From positions 3,477,925 through 3,541,924 of the forward strand of contig NZ_CP041335.1 of NCBI RefSeq assembly GCF_008033135.1: a stretch of DNA of 64,000 nt, read 5' to 3'. This DNA is from Chitinolyticbacter meiyuanensis (GTDB lineage Bacteria; Pseudomonadota; Gammaproteobacteria; Burkholderiales; Chitinibacteraceae). Below the pieces are notes generated by a model. The model saw only the letters and a list, made by a program, of their open reading frames with translations, was not told the origin of the DNA and did not search any database. Positions 41,538 through 50,574 of this stretch are shown here, piece after piece. Each line of letters opens with the position of its first letter. The first letter of the stretch is position 1. Made by a program: the position numbers and the translations under genes.

Positions 41538-41840
41538 CTACTCGATCTGGTATTCCGCTTTCACCGCTTTCGGCAGCAAAAAACTGGAAATCTCCGTACC
41601 GCACTGCAGGAGGTCGGCCGGATCCATCTGCCGCACTTCCTCGGGCAGCAAGGTGGGCTGCGAGATGCGCGGCAGTACCGTCATCAGCGCGCCGACTTCC
41701 AGGCGGGAGAGCTCCACCAGGGAAACGCCGCGCAGCTCGCCGGCGCCCGGCTTGCGCAGGGTGATTTCGGTGATGGTGGTGGATTCACCGCGCTGGATGG
41801 GCGTATCGAGGGTGACAACGGCGGTAGCGGTTTGAGTCAT
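41538..41840 (-). CDS. E: tail assembly protein gpE
   Basis: 100 residues of the P2 gpE / Mu gp41-like tail assembly chaperone family (ITLRKPGAGELRGVSLVELSRLEVGALMTVLPRIS). Its last third contains the T6G slippery site for the E/E' frameshift. Lies between FII and T. Confidence 0.9.
   Translation of the reverse strand: MTQTATAVVTLDTPIQRGESTTITEITLRKPGAGELRGVSLVELSRLEVGALMTVLPRISQPTLLPEEVRQMDPADLLQCGTEISSFLLPKAVKAEYQIE
41577..41583 (-). promoter_or_regulatory. programmed -1 frameshift site T6G in E
   Basis: On the minus strand the sequence is TTTTTTG in the phase T-TTT-TTG (codons AGT TTT TTG). A -1 slip continues into the E' frame. This is the conserved P2-family signal. Confidence 0.85.
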
Positions 41841-41869
41841 GGGGTGGCTTCCTGATCAGTTCAACGGAG

Positions 41870-42385
41870 TTACAGGCCGAGGGCGCGGCGGTGCTCGGCC
41901 TGGCGGTCGACGCCGCCGTAGGCCTCCACCATGTTCAGCACGTCGATCTCGACGTCCGTGATGCCGTTGAAGGTTTCCTTGTAGTAGGCGCAGCGCGTCT
42001 TGATCTTGGTGCTGGTGTCCTCACCGCGCTTGGCCTCGCCGCGGTCGATTTCCTCGTGACGGCCGCGCATGATGATTTCCACCGAATCGACGGCACCGGT
42101 GTCTTCCCGCTGCAGCGAGCCGGTGAAGCGGATCAGCACGCCATCGAGGCGGGCCGTGCCGAGCGCGCGGGTTTCTTCCCGCGCCCAGCCGCCGCGCTCC
42201 CATTCCACAATCAGCGCATCGTCGTCGAGGCCGTGGTCGATGCCGACCGCGCCGGCCATGCCGCCGGCGGAGTAGGCTTCCGTCTTGCGGGTGAGCTTGG
42301 GCAAGGTGACGCTTGGGACTTGGCCGGCGTACTCGACGCCATCCACGAACATCATCAGATTCTTGAGCTTGCGTGGCAGTGCCAT
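41870..42385 (-). CDS. FII: major tail tube protein gpFII
   Basis: 171 residues of the P2 FII tube family, starting ALPRKLKNLMMFVDGVEYAGQVPSVTLPKL, ending in YKETFNGITDVEIDVLNMVEAYGGVDR. Forms the inner tube of the contractile tail. Follows FI on the same strand. Confidence 0.93.
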   Translation of the reverse strand: MALPRKLKNLMMFVDGVEYAGQVPSVTLPKLTRKTEAYSAGGMAGAVGIDHGLDDDALIVEWERGGWAREETRALGTARLDGVLIRFTGSLQREDTGAVDSVEIIMRGRHEEIDRGEAKRGEDTSTKIKTRCAYYKETFNGITDVEIDVLNMVEAYGGVDRQAEHRRALGL

Positions 42386-42432
42386 GGGGGTTCCTTGTCA
42401 TGGCAGGCCGGCGTGCCGGCCCGCATCGGTGG

Positions 42433-43605
42433 TTAACCGTTGATCTGGGCGGCGAAATCCGCGAAGTAGCGATCGGTGATGCGCTGCCGGAACATGATGT
42501 TTTCGGCGGGTGGCACCGGGGTGTAGTCGTAATCGATGGTGACCTTGCCTTCCTTCAACGTAGCCGGCGTGTTCACGTCTTCGTCGTACCAGGCGCGGCC
42601 GTCGATGATGTAGCCGTTGGCCTTGAGCTCGCGCATCTTGGCGTTGATGGTCTCGACGATGTCCTTGATCAGCGTGGGCGTAAGCGGCTTGTCGTTCGCC
42701 CACATCATGGCGTCGCCGATGCTGTCGGCCAGTACCTGGGCGGTGCGGGTGGCCGTCTCGAAGGCGAACAGCGGTTCATCCGAGCAGGTGCGGTTGCCCC
42801 AGAAGCGATAGCCGTTCTTGTTGATGAGGCAGGTCACCTCATTGGCGTTGAGGTAGCCCGCATCCGTGGCCGGGTTCTGCAGATCCCAGTACACATCCCG
42901 CGTAACGCCGGAGACGCCATTCACGGCGACGTTGGACAGCGACTTGTGCCAGCCCTGTTCCTCGTCGATCGCTGCGCGCAGGCCCACTGCCCGTGCCGTG
43001 GCCCAGGTGGTGCCGACGGCATCCGTCTCGGTATCCCACGCGGTGAAGTCCGGCCAGAGCAGCATGATCTCGCGGGCGCCGAAGTTCTCGCGGTAAAGGA
43101 CCGCCGCTTCCTTGGTGGCGCAATCCCAGCAGCTGGCATAGACCATGGCCCGCATTTCCTTGGCCACGCTGACCAGCTCGGTAGCCACGTCCACGGTATC
43201 CAGGCCGGGCGCGGCCAGAATGCGCGGCGTGACGCCGAGCGCGGTCTGGGCGGCCAGTAGCGCCTTAATGCCGGTCTTCTTGCCCTCTGCCGTGGTAGTG
43301 CCGATGACGTTGCTGGTGGTTTCAGCGGCGGTCTGGCCCTCCGCCACGCGCACAACCACGATGAATGGGGATGCCTGATCGGCGATGGCTTCCAGCGACT
43401 TGGCCAGCGTGCCCTGGGTGCCGGCATTGCCGATGGCCTGACGCACATTGGTGATCAGGACAGGGGTATTGAGCGGGAAGGCCGCGGCATCGGCATCGGT
43501 GGCGATGACCACTAGGCCGATGATGGCGGTGCTGATGGTGCGGATGGTGCGCACGCCTTCGTTGATTTCGATGACGCGCACGCCATGGTGAAAGTCTGCC
43601 GGCAT
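42433..43605 (-). CDS. FI: tail sheath protein gpFI
   Basis: 390 residues of the contractile sheath family. Conserved features: FHHGVRVIEINEGVRTIRTISTAIIGLV at the start, APGLDTVDVA, and WGNRTCSDEPLFAF near the end. First gene of the F operon; an Ogr-type site is 74 bp upstream (43679-43697), in the position of the P2 PF promoter. Confidence 0.94.
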   Translation of the reverse strand: MPADFHHGVRVIEINEGVRTIRTISTAIIGLVVIATDADAAAFPLNTPVLITNVRQAIGNAGTQGTLAKSLEAIADQASPFIVVVRVAEGQTAAETTSNVIGTTTAEGKKTGIKALLAAQTALGVTPRILAAPGLDTVDVATELVSVAKEMRAMVYASCWDCATKEAAVLYRENFGAREIMLLWPDFTAWDTETDAVGTTWATARAVGLRAAIDEEQGWHKSLSNVAVNGVSGVTRDVYWDLQNPATDAGYLNANEVTCLINKNGYRFWGNRTCSDEPLFAFETATRTAQVLADSIGDAMMWANDKPLTPTLIKDIVETINAKMRELKANGYIIDGRAWYDEDVNTPATLKEGKVTIDYDYTPVPPAENIMFRQRITDRYFADFAAQING

Positions 43606-43678
43606 GGGGCTGATCCTGTGCGGGGTTGATCAGCCCTCAGGATGCCGAGCCGCTGTGCGAAGCGCCGCCGCCGGGTAC

Positions 43679-43697
43679 TGTGCCGGCGGCGCGCACA
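43679..43697 (-). promoter_or_regulatory. Ogr-type late activator site (PF position)
   Basis: TGT-N13-ACA dyad with arms TGTGC / GCACA, preceded by TAC. Centre is about 83 bp upstream of the FI start. Same layout as the sites at 48099, 54365 and 54405. Confidence 0.75.
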
Positions 43698-43708
43698 CGG
43701 GCCAGCCG

Positions 43709-44275
43709 CTATGCAGCAGCGGTGCCTGGCCAATCCGGGCGGAAACTGGCCAGCTCTTCGGCGTTGGCGGCGTCCACCTGGCGCTTGAGCTCGCGCTGGC
43801 GCGCGTGGATCTGCCAGCCGCGGGCGAAGATGGCGCGCTCGTGCGCTTCGGCCAGCGCCTGCAGTTCCAGCTGCGTCATGGGCACGTCGATGTTATCCGC
43901 ATCCGTCCAGAAGAAGCCGGCCGGCAGGCCGTACGCATTGAGGCTGCCGAGCGTGGCATTCAGGCGATCGCGCACCTGCAAGCTGGCATCCCAGCGGTGG
44001 CCGGCGTGATCGAACACGATGGCGGCGCGCTCCTGCGTGTCGCGCCAGTAGTTGATCTGTGCCCTGGCGGTGGCACGCGTCATTGCGAGGGCGGCCTCAG
44101 GGCTGATGCTTGGCACCGGTGCCACAAAACTCTCACCGGTTTCGCGCCAACCCTCTGCAATGCCCGGCACGGTCGACACATCCCGCCAGTTCAACAATGG
44201 ATGGAATTCTGGCAGCTGCTCGGCTTGCAGCAGTTCTACCACGACGCCCTGCTCAATACGTGCATAGGTTCTCAT
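43709..44275 (-). CDS. DUF4376 tail fibre assembly-like protein
   Basis: 188 residues. N-terminal MRTYARIEQGVVVELLQAEQLPEFHPLLNW region typical of tail fibre assembly proteins, then a DUF4376 domain with RATARAQINYWRDTQERAAIVFDHAG. It follows the fibre gene at a 9-bp distance, so it probably folds or attaches that fibre. Confidence 0.8.
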   Translation of the reverse strand: MRTYARIEQGVVVELLQAEQLPEFHPLLNWRDVSTVPGIAEGWRETGESFVAPVPSISPEAALAMTRATARAQINYWRDTQERAAIVFDHAGHRWDASLQVRDRLNATLGSLNAYGLPAGFFWTDADNIDVPMTQLELQALAEAHERAIFARGWQIHARQRELKRQVDAANAEELASFRPDWPGTAAA

Positions 44276-44284
44276 GCTTGCCCC

Positions 44285-45607
44285 TTACCAGTACACCACG
44301 ACCATACCTGGGCCGCCCGCAGCTCCCGGCGTGTAGCTGTTGCCTCCATCGCGGCCAGCTGCTCCGCCCCCGCCGCTACCGATGCCACCCGCCCTGGCCT
44401 GGCCTGAAACGCCGCTCGGGCTGCCACCGCCTCCGCCGCATCCCGCGCCGCCGGCAGGACCACCTCCGCTGCCGCCGGAAACCGAATACCCCGACGCCGT
44501 TATGATCGGCCCGGACGAATAAACACCGGACGTTCCGTTTTGGCCGCTCCAGCCACCTGCGTTGTGGCCAACCGGAGTGCCGCCAGGACCGCCGTTTGCC
44601 CCTGAGTAATGACTTACCCCACCGCCGCCCCCCGTGCAGGAGAGCATCGACCCAAAACTAGACGTTCCACCCACGCCGGCACCCGCGGTTGATCCTGCCG
44701 CTGCACCGAAGCCACCACTACCGATCGTCACAGCGATAACTTGCCCCGGCGTAACGGCGTATAGGCCCCGGCCATAACCTCCCGCACCGCCGCCGCCACC
44801 GCTTCCTGAGACGACATCAGTAGCACCGCCACCGCCACCGCCGCCCCAGCACTCGACCATGACCCTTGTTACACCGGCCGGCACGGTGAACGAGCCGCTG
44901 GCTGTGAACACCTGCGCATTGCCCGGAATAGTGTTGGCCGGTAACGCATCCAGCACCACCATGTCTGCACCGTCGTATTCGACATCGGCGAGCTGAGCTG
45001 CCTTGATCGTGGCCGCAACCTTGTTGCCGTTGGCGTCGTACTGCATCAGAGACTTGGTGCCCAACCCGCTGATGTTGAGCAGGTTGCTACCCGTGGTGCC
45101 GGCGGCATGAAACTTGACCCGAAAGCGTTGCCCGGCAGCATATGCGGCCAGGCCCGGTGCCGGCGTGAGCGCGAAGCTGGGCGCGGCGCCCGTGGTGGCA
45201 AACGCGGAATAGGCTTGCGTCTGGATGCCGGTGATCGCGGACTTCCCAGCCAAAGCGTTCAGGATCGTGGTCGAAAAGTTCGGATCATTGCCCAGCGCTG
45301 TGGCCAGCTCGGCCAGCGTATCGAGCGTGGATGGAGAGGCTGCCACCAACGCCGCGATGGCAGCGGCTATCTTGGCGTCGCCTCGGGTGTTGTTCCAGTA
45401 GGCAGGATGCGGATCATCCGCGGTAGCGTGTGCCACGAGTGCAGCATCGCCCGCGTCGGCGCGCTGCTTGAGGTGCGCAGTGCGCTCGACCAACTGCTCG
45501 GCTTGGCGGTTGGCGGTGCCGCCGGCGCCGCCCTTCACGCGGTCGGTCAGTTCCAGCTGGTAGACGCCGGGGAAGCCAGGAACGGGCGGTTCGTTGAGGT
45601 TGGCCAT
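44285..45607 (-). CDS. tail fibre protein gpH-like with Gly-rich tip
   Basis: 440 residues. N-terminus (about 1-120) resembles P2-type fibre attachment ([38 protein letters not shown]). The middle has phage fibre repeats; the C-terminal half (from about 240) is highly glycine-rich (GGGGG stretches) and ends in GMVVVYW, the polyglycine-sandwich tip seen in receptor-binding fibres of some phages. Host-range determinant by inference. Followed by its likely assembly protein. Confidence 0.85.
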   Translation of the reverse strand: MANLNEPPVPGFPGVYQLELTDRVKGGAGGTANRQAEQLVERTAHLKQRADAGDAALVAHATADDPHPAYWNNTRGDAKIAAAIAALVAASPSTLDTLAELATALGNDPNFSTTILNALAGKSAITGIQTQAYSAFATTGAAPSFALTPAPGLAAYAAGQRFRVKFHAAGTTGSNLLNISGLGTKSLMQYDANGNKVAATIKAAQLADVEYDGADMVVLDALPANTIPGNAQVFTASGSFTVPAGVTRVMVECWGGGGGGGATDVVSGSGGGGGAGGYGRGLYAVTPGQVIAVTIGSGGFGAAAGSTAGAGVGGTSSFGSMLSCTGGGGGVSHYSGANGGPGGTPVGHNAGGWSGQNGTSGVYSSGPIITASGYSVSGGSGGGPAGGAGCGGGGGSPSGVSGQARAGGIGSGGGGAAGRDGGNSYTPGAAGGPGMVVVYW

Positions 45608-46171
45608 TTAGGCGACTCCGTAGGTGTAGCTGCCGTCGAAGGCGGCGAGGTTGTTGTAGAGCAGTTCGGCGCCGGTAAAGTCGAGGCCCCAGAGGTGGCA
45701 GCGCACCGGGGCGACATCGGTGAGGATGTCGCGGGCCAAGGCGGCCTGCTCGACCGAAAGCAGCTTGTCGACATGGACGCGGTACTCGGCCCAGCCGCCG
45801 ACATCGTCATAGTTGGCAAAGCCATCGAAACTGGTGCTGCCGTCGTAGCTGTGCCCGTTGGCGCCTTCGTCGATGGTGACTTCACCGAGCCCAAGATCCC
45901 TGAACACCTGGCGTACCGCGGCGACCGTGCCCTTGCGCCGATGCACGCTGATCGAGGAGGCGATCACGGCGCGCTGCTGCTCTTCGGTGGTGGCGGCCTC
46001 GAAGCGATCCACCGAGCGCGCCCAGGCCAGCCAGGGCAGAAGCTGCGCCGGGCAGCGTGCGGCATCGCTCAGGTGGCGCAATGCCGAAGGATCCGCCGCT
46101 GGCCGACGGGACAGCGCCAGCGCGTTCTCGATGGCGGTCTGGTTGGGCGGCAGCAGGCTGCGTGGCGTCAT
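45608..46171 (-). CDS. I: baseplate/tail protein gpI
   Basis: 187 residues of the P2 gpI family (SLLPPNQTAIENALALS, CPAQLLPWLAWARSVDRFE, SISVHRRKGTVAAVRQVFRDLG). Links baseplate and fibres. Its start overlaps the J stop by 4 bp. The C-terminal YDGS/FDG repeats are typical. Confidence 0.9.
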   Translation of the reverse strand: MTPRSLLPPNQTAIENALALSRRPAADPSALRHLSDAARCPAQLLPWLAWARSVDRFEAATTEEQQRAVIASSISVHRRKGTVAAVRQVFRDLGLGEVTIDEGANGHSYDGSTSFDGFANYDDVGGWAEYRVHVDKLLSVEQAALARDILTDVAPVRCHLWGLDFTGAELLYNNLAAFDGSYTYGVA

Positions 46172-47070
46172 GCCCAGCGCTCCAGGGTGATCGCTGCGGC
46201 GCGCGGGAATTCGTTGAGCGCACATACCACATCGGCGGTCGGAGCGAGCACGCGCACCCGCCGCACACCATCGGTATGCAGGGCCGCGTCGATCGCCGAC
46301 ACGGGCAGCACCTGGCCCAGCGCGCGGCGCTGCTGCAGCAGCGCATCGAGCCGGGCGCGGGCGCCAGACAGGCTGCCGGACAGGGCTTCGCCGTCGGGCT
46401 CGAATTCGATGATGGCGCTGATATCGACGTTGATCGGCACGCTGGCCAGCGTCGTGACCTTGTCGCACAGGGGGCGGACCGTTTCCGCGCTCAGGGCGGC
46501 TTGCACGTCGGCCAGTAGCTGGGCATCCGGTACGCCGCCGCCGCGCGCATCCAGCACGTGGACATGCACTACCCCATCACTGGCCGGGCTATGCACGGCC
46601 ACATCGGCGACGTTCGCCGATACCGACAGCGCATGAAACACGTAGGCGGCACGCGGGCCGGCGACAGACAGCCCTTCCAGCGCCATCTGCGCGCGTAGCC
46701 GCAGGCGATCGTCGGACTCCCACACCGCAGCAATCGGTGGCACGGCGGCAGGGTCGGCCGGGGTGATCAGCAAGCGGCTGACGCCATAGTCTGCAGCGCG
46801 GTTGTCGAGGTCGGCGCCCTGGGCAGTGGCCAGCATGCTGCCGAGCGCGGCCTCGTTGACCCGCTGTTCGAACAGCAGCTCGGCATAGGCCGCTTCCTGC
46901 AGCAGGATGGCCATGGGCTCCGATTCAAGCGTGAGCGTGCGCTCGACGTTGGCGCGCTGATCAGCTGGTACCAGCTTGAGCAGGTCCGCCTTGCGCCGGG
47001 CGAGGATGGCCTCGAAATCGGAGCGGACTATGAGGTCCGGCGGTGGCAGGCGGGAGAAATCAAAACTCAT
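46168..47070 (-). CDS. J: baseplate wedge protein gpJ
   Basis: 300 residues of the baseplate J family. Signature RTLTLESEPMAILLQEAAYAELLFEQRVNEAA and ATAQGADLDNRAADYGV. Overlaps W and I by a few bases, so the I-J-W-V block is translationally coupled. Confidence 0.92.
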   Translation of the reverse strand: MSFDFSRLPPPDLIVRSDFEAILARRKADLLKLVPADQRANVERTLTLESEPMAILLQEAAYAELLFEQRVNEAALGSMLATAQGADLDNRAADYGVSRLLITPADPAAVPPIAAVWESDDRLRLRAQMALEGLSVAGPRAAYVFHALSVSANVADVAVHSPASDGVVHVHVLDARGGGVPDAQLLADVQAALSAETVRPLCDKVTTLASVPINVDISAIIEFEPDGEALSGSLSGARARLDALLQQRRALGQVLPVSAIDAALHTDGVRRVRVLAPTADVVCALNEFPRAAAITLERWA

Positions 47071-47420
47071 GCAGCCCCCAAGGCAAGCGGCACGGACAGG
47101 GCGACGCCGGTGCGACGCGGGCCGTCAATGGACTGGCCTTCGATGTCCACCATCAGGCTGCCGCCGACTCCAACGGACACGCTGATGCGATCGATCTGCA
47201 GCCGCGGCTCCCAGCGCATCAGCGCCATGGCCGAGGCTGCCAGTATGCGCAGCACCGTGGCACCGACGAGGGGCTGGTCGATCAGCTCGGGCAGCAGGCT
47301 GCCGAACTCGCGGCGCATGACGCGCGAGCCGATCGGCGTGGAGAGGATGCAACGCACCGACTGCTGCAGGTGCGCGTTGTCGGCCAGGTAGCGGCCGGTG
47401 TTGGCGTCCATGCCGATCAT
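47067..47420 (-). CDS. W: baseplate wedge protein gpW (GPW/gp25)
   Basis: 117 residues of the GPW/gp25 family, with GSRVMRREFGSLLPELIDQPL and the N-terminal DANTGRYLADNAHLQQSVRCILSTPIG. Lysozyme-like baseplate wedge component. Coupled to V upstream and J downstream by 4-bp overlaps. Confidence 0.93.
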   Translation of the reverse strand: MIGMDANTGRYLADNAHLQQSVRCILSTPIGSRVMRREFGSLLPELIDQPLVGATVLRILAASAMALMRWEPRLQIDRISVSVGVGGSLMVDIEGQSIDGPRRTGVALSVPLALGAA

Positions 47421-48052
47421 TGCGGCACCCCGGTGATGTCGCCGATGGATTCGGGGTGACGGTGCGCGCCGAACGCGATGCCATTGCTGGTGAGCGGCCC
47501 ATCGGATTGCGTCAACGGGCCGGTGATGACCGATCCGGCACCGCCACCCTCGCCGACCAGCCCGGCCAGATAGATGAGCAGCCCCTCAATGGTGTGCTGA
47601 CCGGTCGAGGTGGTTTGCGGTGCATCGAGCACCACCTGGCTGCCGGCACGCAGGGTGATGCTGTCCGAGGCATTGACCACCAGCGAGGCGATACCGTCGA
47701 TCGTCATGGCGTGAGTGGCGTGGTTGTAGCGCAGCGTGGCGCCATCCGGGAATACGGTCAGGGTTTCGTCGGGATTGCTCGACGGCGCCGGGCCACCATC
47801 GCTGAAGAGGCCGACCAGCACCAGGCCGCCGGCCAGCTCGCCGGATGGCGCCAGCACGGCGCATTGTTCGCCCGCGGTGGGTGGGTTCCAGCAACGGGTG
47901 CGACCGGCGCGCAGCGCGAGCCAGGGCAGCCACTCGGTGGTGATGCCGCCGGTAGTGACGGTGCAGCGGGCGTGGGCGTGATCCACTTGGGCGATGGTGC
48001 CAAAGCGCAGCAGGCTTTCCAGGCGGCGGGCGAGATCAGGAATGGGGTTCAT
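47417..48052 (-). CDS. V: baseplate spike protein gpV
   Basis: 211 residues of the P2 gpV spike family: N-terminal OB-like part (RFGTIAQVDHAHARCTVTTGGITTEWLPWLALRAG), a triple-beta-helix region and a C-terminal tip. First gene of the V-W-J-I-fibre operon, with an Ogr-type site 47 bp upstream of its start. Confidence 0.92.
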   Translation of the reverse strand: MNPIPDLARRLESLLRFGTIAQVDHAHARCTVTTGGITTEWLPWLALRAGRTRCWNPPTAGEQCAVLAPSGELAGGLVLVGLFSDGGPAPSSNPDETLTVFPDGATLRYNHATHAMTIDGIASLVVNASDSITLRAGSQVVLDAPQTTSTGQHTIEGLLIYLAGLVGEGGGAGSVITGPLTQSDGPLTSNGIAFGAHRHPESIGDITGVPQ

Positions 48053-48098
48053 GGGCGGAGCATGCCGCGGCAGTTGCGCGCCCGCGCGGCGCGGCTAC

Positions 48099-48117
48099 TG
48101 TGCGAGCGCGGTGCACA
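48099..48117 (-). promoter_or_regulatory. Ogr-type late activator site (PV position)
   Basis: TGT-N13-ACA dyad with arms TGTGC / GCACA, preceded by CTAC, in the gap between S and V, where P2 has its PV promoter. The centre is only about 56 bp from the V start, so the leader would be very short. Confidence 0.75.
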
Positions 48118-48120
48118 GCG

Positions 48121-48567
48121 TCAGCCGCCGAGGTGAGCGAGCACGAGATCCAGCACCATGCGTTCTTCGGCCTCGGTGAAGCCCAGCAATTGCCGCTGCG
48201 GGTAATCCGCCTCTGGGCCATTGCGGCGAACGCGATCGCGCAGGCCGAACTGGTGGACGCGAGCCACGCGCAGCACGCGGCCAGTGAATTCGATGACGGC
48301 GCCGTCGGCGTCTGCCCGTTGCTTCAGGTAACGGGCAGTGCGCAGGCGGGCAAACATGGCGCGACGGATGCGGCCGCCCTTCTCGCGCAGCTGCGGCTTG
48401 CGCGCGGCATAGGCGCTGCCATCTGGATTGCGCTGCTGGGCGATGCGCTGGGCTTGGCTGCGGCGCAGGGTGATGGCCACCTCGCGTGCGAGCCGGCGCC
48501 GGGCCGGGGCATCCACCTGGGTGAGCAGGCCAGCGACCTGGGCCTGCAGATCGAGCAGGTTGTTCAC
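48121..48567 (-). CDS. S: tail completion protein gpS
   Basis: 148 residues of the phage virion morphogenesis (gpS) family: ITLRRSQAQRIAQQRNPDGSAYAARK, ARVHQFGLRDRV, then ERMVLDLVLAHLGG. GTG start 48567 overlaps the R stop. Last gene of the O operon. Confidence 0.88.
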   Translation of the reverse strand: MNNLLDLQAQVAGLLTQVDAPARRRLAREVAITLRRSQAQRIAQQRNPDGSAYAARKPQLREKGGRIRRAMFARLRTARYLKQRADADGAVIEFTGRVLRVARVHQFGLRDRVRRNGPEADYPQRQLLGFTEAEERMVLDLVLAHLGG

Positions 48568-48965
48568 TGCGGCTCTTCGCAATGCTCGGCGATCAGGCTG
48601 CCGTCGGTGCCCTCGCGCACCACCACTCGCTCGGTCAGCTGAATTTTGAGGGAGAGATCGACACCACCATGGCTGAGTAGATCGGCCTCGAAGGTGAAGC
48701 CGTCGCGGCGCTTGTCCGGGTTGTCGAGCAGGTCGGGCTGGTTGAGGCGCAACCATTGCAGCACCGGCACCACGATCGCGTCGGCGTGGCCGGCGTATTC
48801 GGTGACGATGGCGTTGAGCGTGTAGGCGTACTCAAAGGAGTGCGAGCGCGTACCGGTGGCGATGATCCGCCCCTCGTCGAGAAAGATCTGCAATCGGTCT
48901 GGATCGACACTGAGGCCCGGCACGCTGGCCAGCAGCGTAGCACGCAGGCTATTGGGCTTGAGCAC
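48564..48965 (-). CDS. R: tail completion protein gpR
   Basis: 133 residues of the P2 gpR family (LKPNSLRATLLASVPGLSVDPDRLQIFLDEGRI; FEYAYTLNAIVTEYAGH). Overlaps the end of the i-spanin gene by 17 bp and the start of S by 4 bp. Confidence 0.9.
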   Translation of the reverse strand: MLKPNSLRATLLASVPGLSVDPDRLQIFLDEGRIIATGTRSHSFEYAYTLNAIVTEYAGHADAIVVPVLQWLRLNQPDLLDNPDKRRDGFTFEADLLSHGGVDLSLKIQLTERVVVREGTDGSLIAEHCEEPQ

Positions 48966-49476
48966 GGGACGCCTCGCGGTCGCTATCGACGATGGCTTGG
49001 CAGGCGGTGAGCTGCCGCACTACGGTGTCGGCATCAAAGGCGAGCCCGACAAGAAATCCTGCAGCCGCGTCTGAAAGCTCGGCTCGCGCTTCACCATCAC
49101 CGCGGCCGGTGCCGGCGGCAGCTGCGGGCACAGGACAAGCGTCGACGGTACGGACGGGGACTGACAGGCGGACAGCGCCGCGGCGAGCATCAGCCAGCAG
49201 GCGATCGTGACGGGCTTTTTCATGGGTCAGGGACTCCTGGTAGGTTCGTTCGGCGGCAGCCTCGCGGGTGGCGGCATCTCGCTCGATGCGGCGGGCCTTG
49301 TCGTGGGCAGTGACCAGCGCCTGGGCATCCTGCAGATCGCGCCGCAGGTCGGCGCGCTCCCAGTCGTCACGCACCGAGGCTGCGCCGCGCAACCAGCCGT
49401 AGCCGAGCAAGGCAGCGGCCAGGCCAGCCAGCAGCAGCCAGCGCAGGCCGACGGTACGCAGCAGCGCCCAGGTCAT
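48949..49476 (-). CDS. i-spanin (Rz-like)
   Basis: 175 residues. One N-terminal transmembrane helix (about 12-28), then a long charged coiled coil (RDDWERADLRRDLQDAQALVTAHDK) in the periplasm, as in Rz. It links inner and outer membrane with the embedded Rz1-like lipoprotein to complete lysis. The ATG overlaps the endolysin stop by 4 bp. Confidence 0.85.
   Translation of the reverse strand: MTWALLRTVGLRWLLLAGLAAALLGYGWLRGAASVRDDWERADLRRDLQDAQALVTAHDKARRIERDAATREAAAERTYQESLTHEKARHDRLLADARRGAVRLSVPVRTVDACPVPAAAAGTGRGDGEARAELSDAAAGFLVGLAFDADTVVRQLTACQAIVDSDREASRAQAQ
49020..49223 (-). CDS. o-spanin lipoprotein (Rz1-like) nested in the Rz gene
   Basis: 67 residues in another frame wholly inside the i-spanin gene. 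Lipoprotein signal with lipobox LSAC (Cys20 after ALSA), then a Pro-rich mature region (PQLPPAPAAV). Outer-membrane partner of Rz. Nested Rz/Rz1 genes are typical, which supports the call despite the small size. Confidence 0.85.
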   Translation of the reverse strand: MKKPVTIACWLMLAAALSACQSPSVPSTLVLCPQLPPAPAAVMVKREPSFQTRLQDFLSGSPLMPTP

Positions 49477-50270
49477 GCCGGCACCTTGGCGTAGCGGTCG
49501 TAGGCGCGGGCAAGCTTCACGTCGTAGAGGTTTTCCTTGTAGGCCGGGCCGTTGTAGCCGCGGGCGAAGTCGGCCCACTTCCTGGCCTTGAGCGCTTTGT
49601 GCTGGGCGGTATCAGCCAGGATGAAGCGCACGAAGGCCTGCAGCTGGTGGCCTTCGGATTCGCGCATGTCGCTCGCGAAATCCTGCACGCTGCCGTAGCC
49701 CAGCGATGCCCAGTGAAAGCCCATGATCTGGAAGGCGCCCCAACTGGCCGACGCCAGCGCGCAATCCACGTCGATGCCAGACGCCTGGCCAAGCCGCATG
49801 TGCTCGGTAGCGCCGCCGGCATAGCCACCACGGGCAGGATTGATGATTGCCGGGTAGCGCTGGGCCAGCGCGTCGGCATCGCGACCGGCTGCGCGCAGCT
49901 GCCGGTACATGATGTGGCGCTCGAACAGGATCACCGGGCGGCTATCGGGCAGGAAGCCTTTGCCGCGGCTTTCCACTTCGTTGACGGCCTGTACGCTGGC
50001 CAGCGGCACGCCGAGGGCGTCGGCGGCGATCTGCAGATCCTGCATGGTCAACAGCTTGGGTGGGCGCTGACCCGCCTTGAGCGCGTCGAAGGTCTTGGGG
50101 CCGGCGATGCCGTCGACCACCAGGCCATAACGCTGCTGCGCGGCCCGGACGGCGAGCTCGGTTGCTTCACCGAACCAGCCGTCGACCTTGCCCTGCCAGC
50201 CGGCTCGCGCGAGCAGTTGCTGCAGCTCGCGCACCTCGATACCGGTATCACCGAGACGCAGGACGCGCAT
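49473..50270 (-). CDS. endolysin: peptidoglycan-binding plus muramidase (DUF3380) domain
   Basis: 265 residues. Peptidoglycan-binding repeat at 1-65 (LRLGDTGIEVRELQQLLARAGW, VDGIAGPKTFDAL), then an N-acetylmuramidase domain with the catalytic Glu100 in NEVESRGKGF and the later SASWGAFQIMGFH motif. Cleaves host peptidoglycan for lysis; no signal peptide, so it needs a holin. Follows two holin genes on the same strand. Confidence 0.93.
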   Translation of the reverse strand: MRVLRLGDTGIEVRELQQLLARAGWQGKVDGWFGEATELAVRAAQQRYGLVVDGIAGPKTFDALKAGQRPPKLLTMQDLQIAADALGVPLASVQAVNEVESRGKGFLPDSRPVILFERHIMYRQLRAAGRDADALAQRYPAIINPARGGYAGGATEHMRLGQASGIDVDCALASASWGAFQIMGFHWASLGYGSVQDFASDMRESEGHQLQAFVRFILADTAQHKALKARKWADFARGYNGPAYKENLYDVKLARAYDRYAKVPA

Positions 50271-50574
50271 GACGCCGGCCCTCCAGCAGTTGGCAGATCA
50301 GGCTGTGCGCGTCGGCGCGGAACAGCGCCATCAGGTTGCCGCGCACCGAGAACAGCGCGAGGCAGACCAGGCCATTGATCAGCACCGTCGACACATCGAC
50401 CGGCACCGGCACGCCGAACAGCACACGGATCGGCACCGAGCCGGCAGCGACGACAATGACGTAGGCCAGCCAGGACACCCAAGGGCGATACGTGGCGCCG
50501 TCACGGCGGAACGCCACCAGCCGGCCGGCGATCAGCAGGCACAGCAGCGCATTGATCCAGACGAGGTAAGTCAT
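50248..50574 (-). CDS. phage holin family protein
   Basis: 108 residues with three hydrophobic segments (about 3-20, 35-55, 60-80) matching the phage_holin_3 type (AYVIVVAAGSVPIRVLFG). Start at MTYLVW (50574) because the upstream extension is unrelated. Overlaps the neighbouring holin-like gene at its start and the endolysin at its end. Confidence 0.82.
   Translation of the reverse strand: MTYLVWINALLCLLIAGRLVAFRRDGATYRPWVSWLAYVIVVAAGSVPIRVLFGVPVPVDVSTVLINGLVCLALFSVRGNLMALFRADAHSLICQLLEGRRHARPASR

Noticed and set aside
44340..44522. Pro-rich plus-strand ORF
   Set aside because: Antisense of the glycine-rich fibre tip (GGx codons read as Pro codons).
44385..44860. Repetitive GGC/GGT-rich DNA in the fibre gene as a possible tandem repeat locus
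   Set aside because: It is irregular and explained by glycine codons of the polyglycine tip; no fixed unit length.
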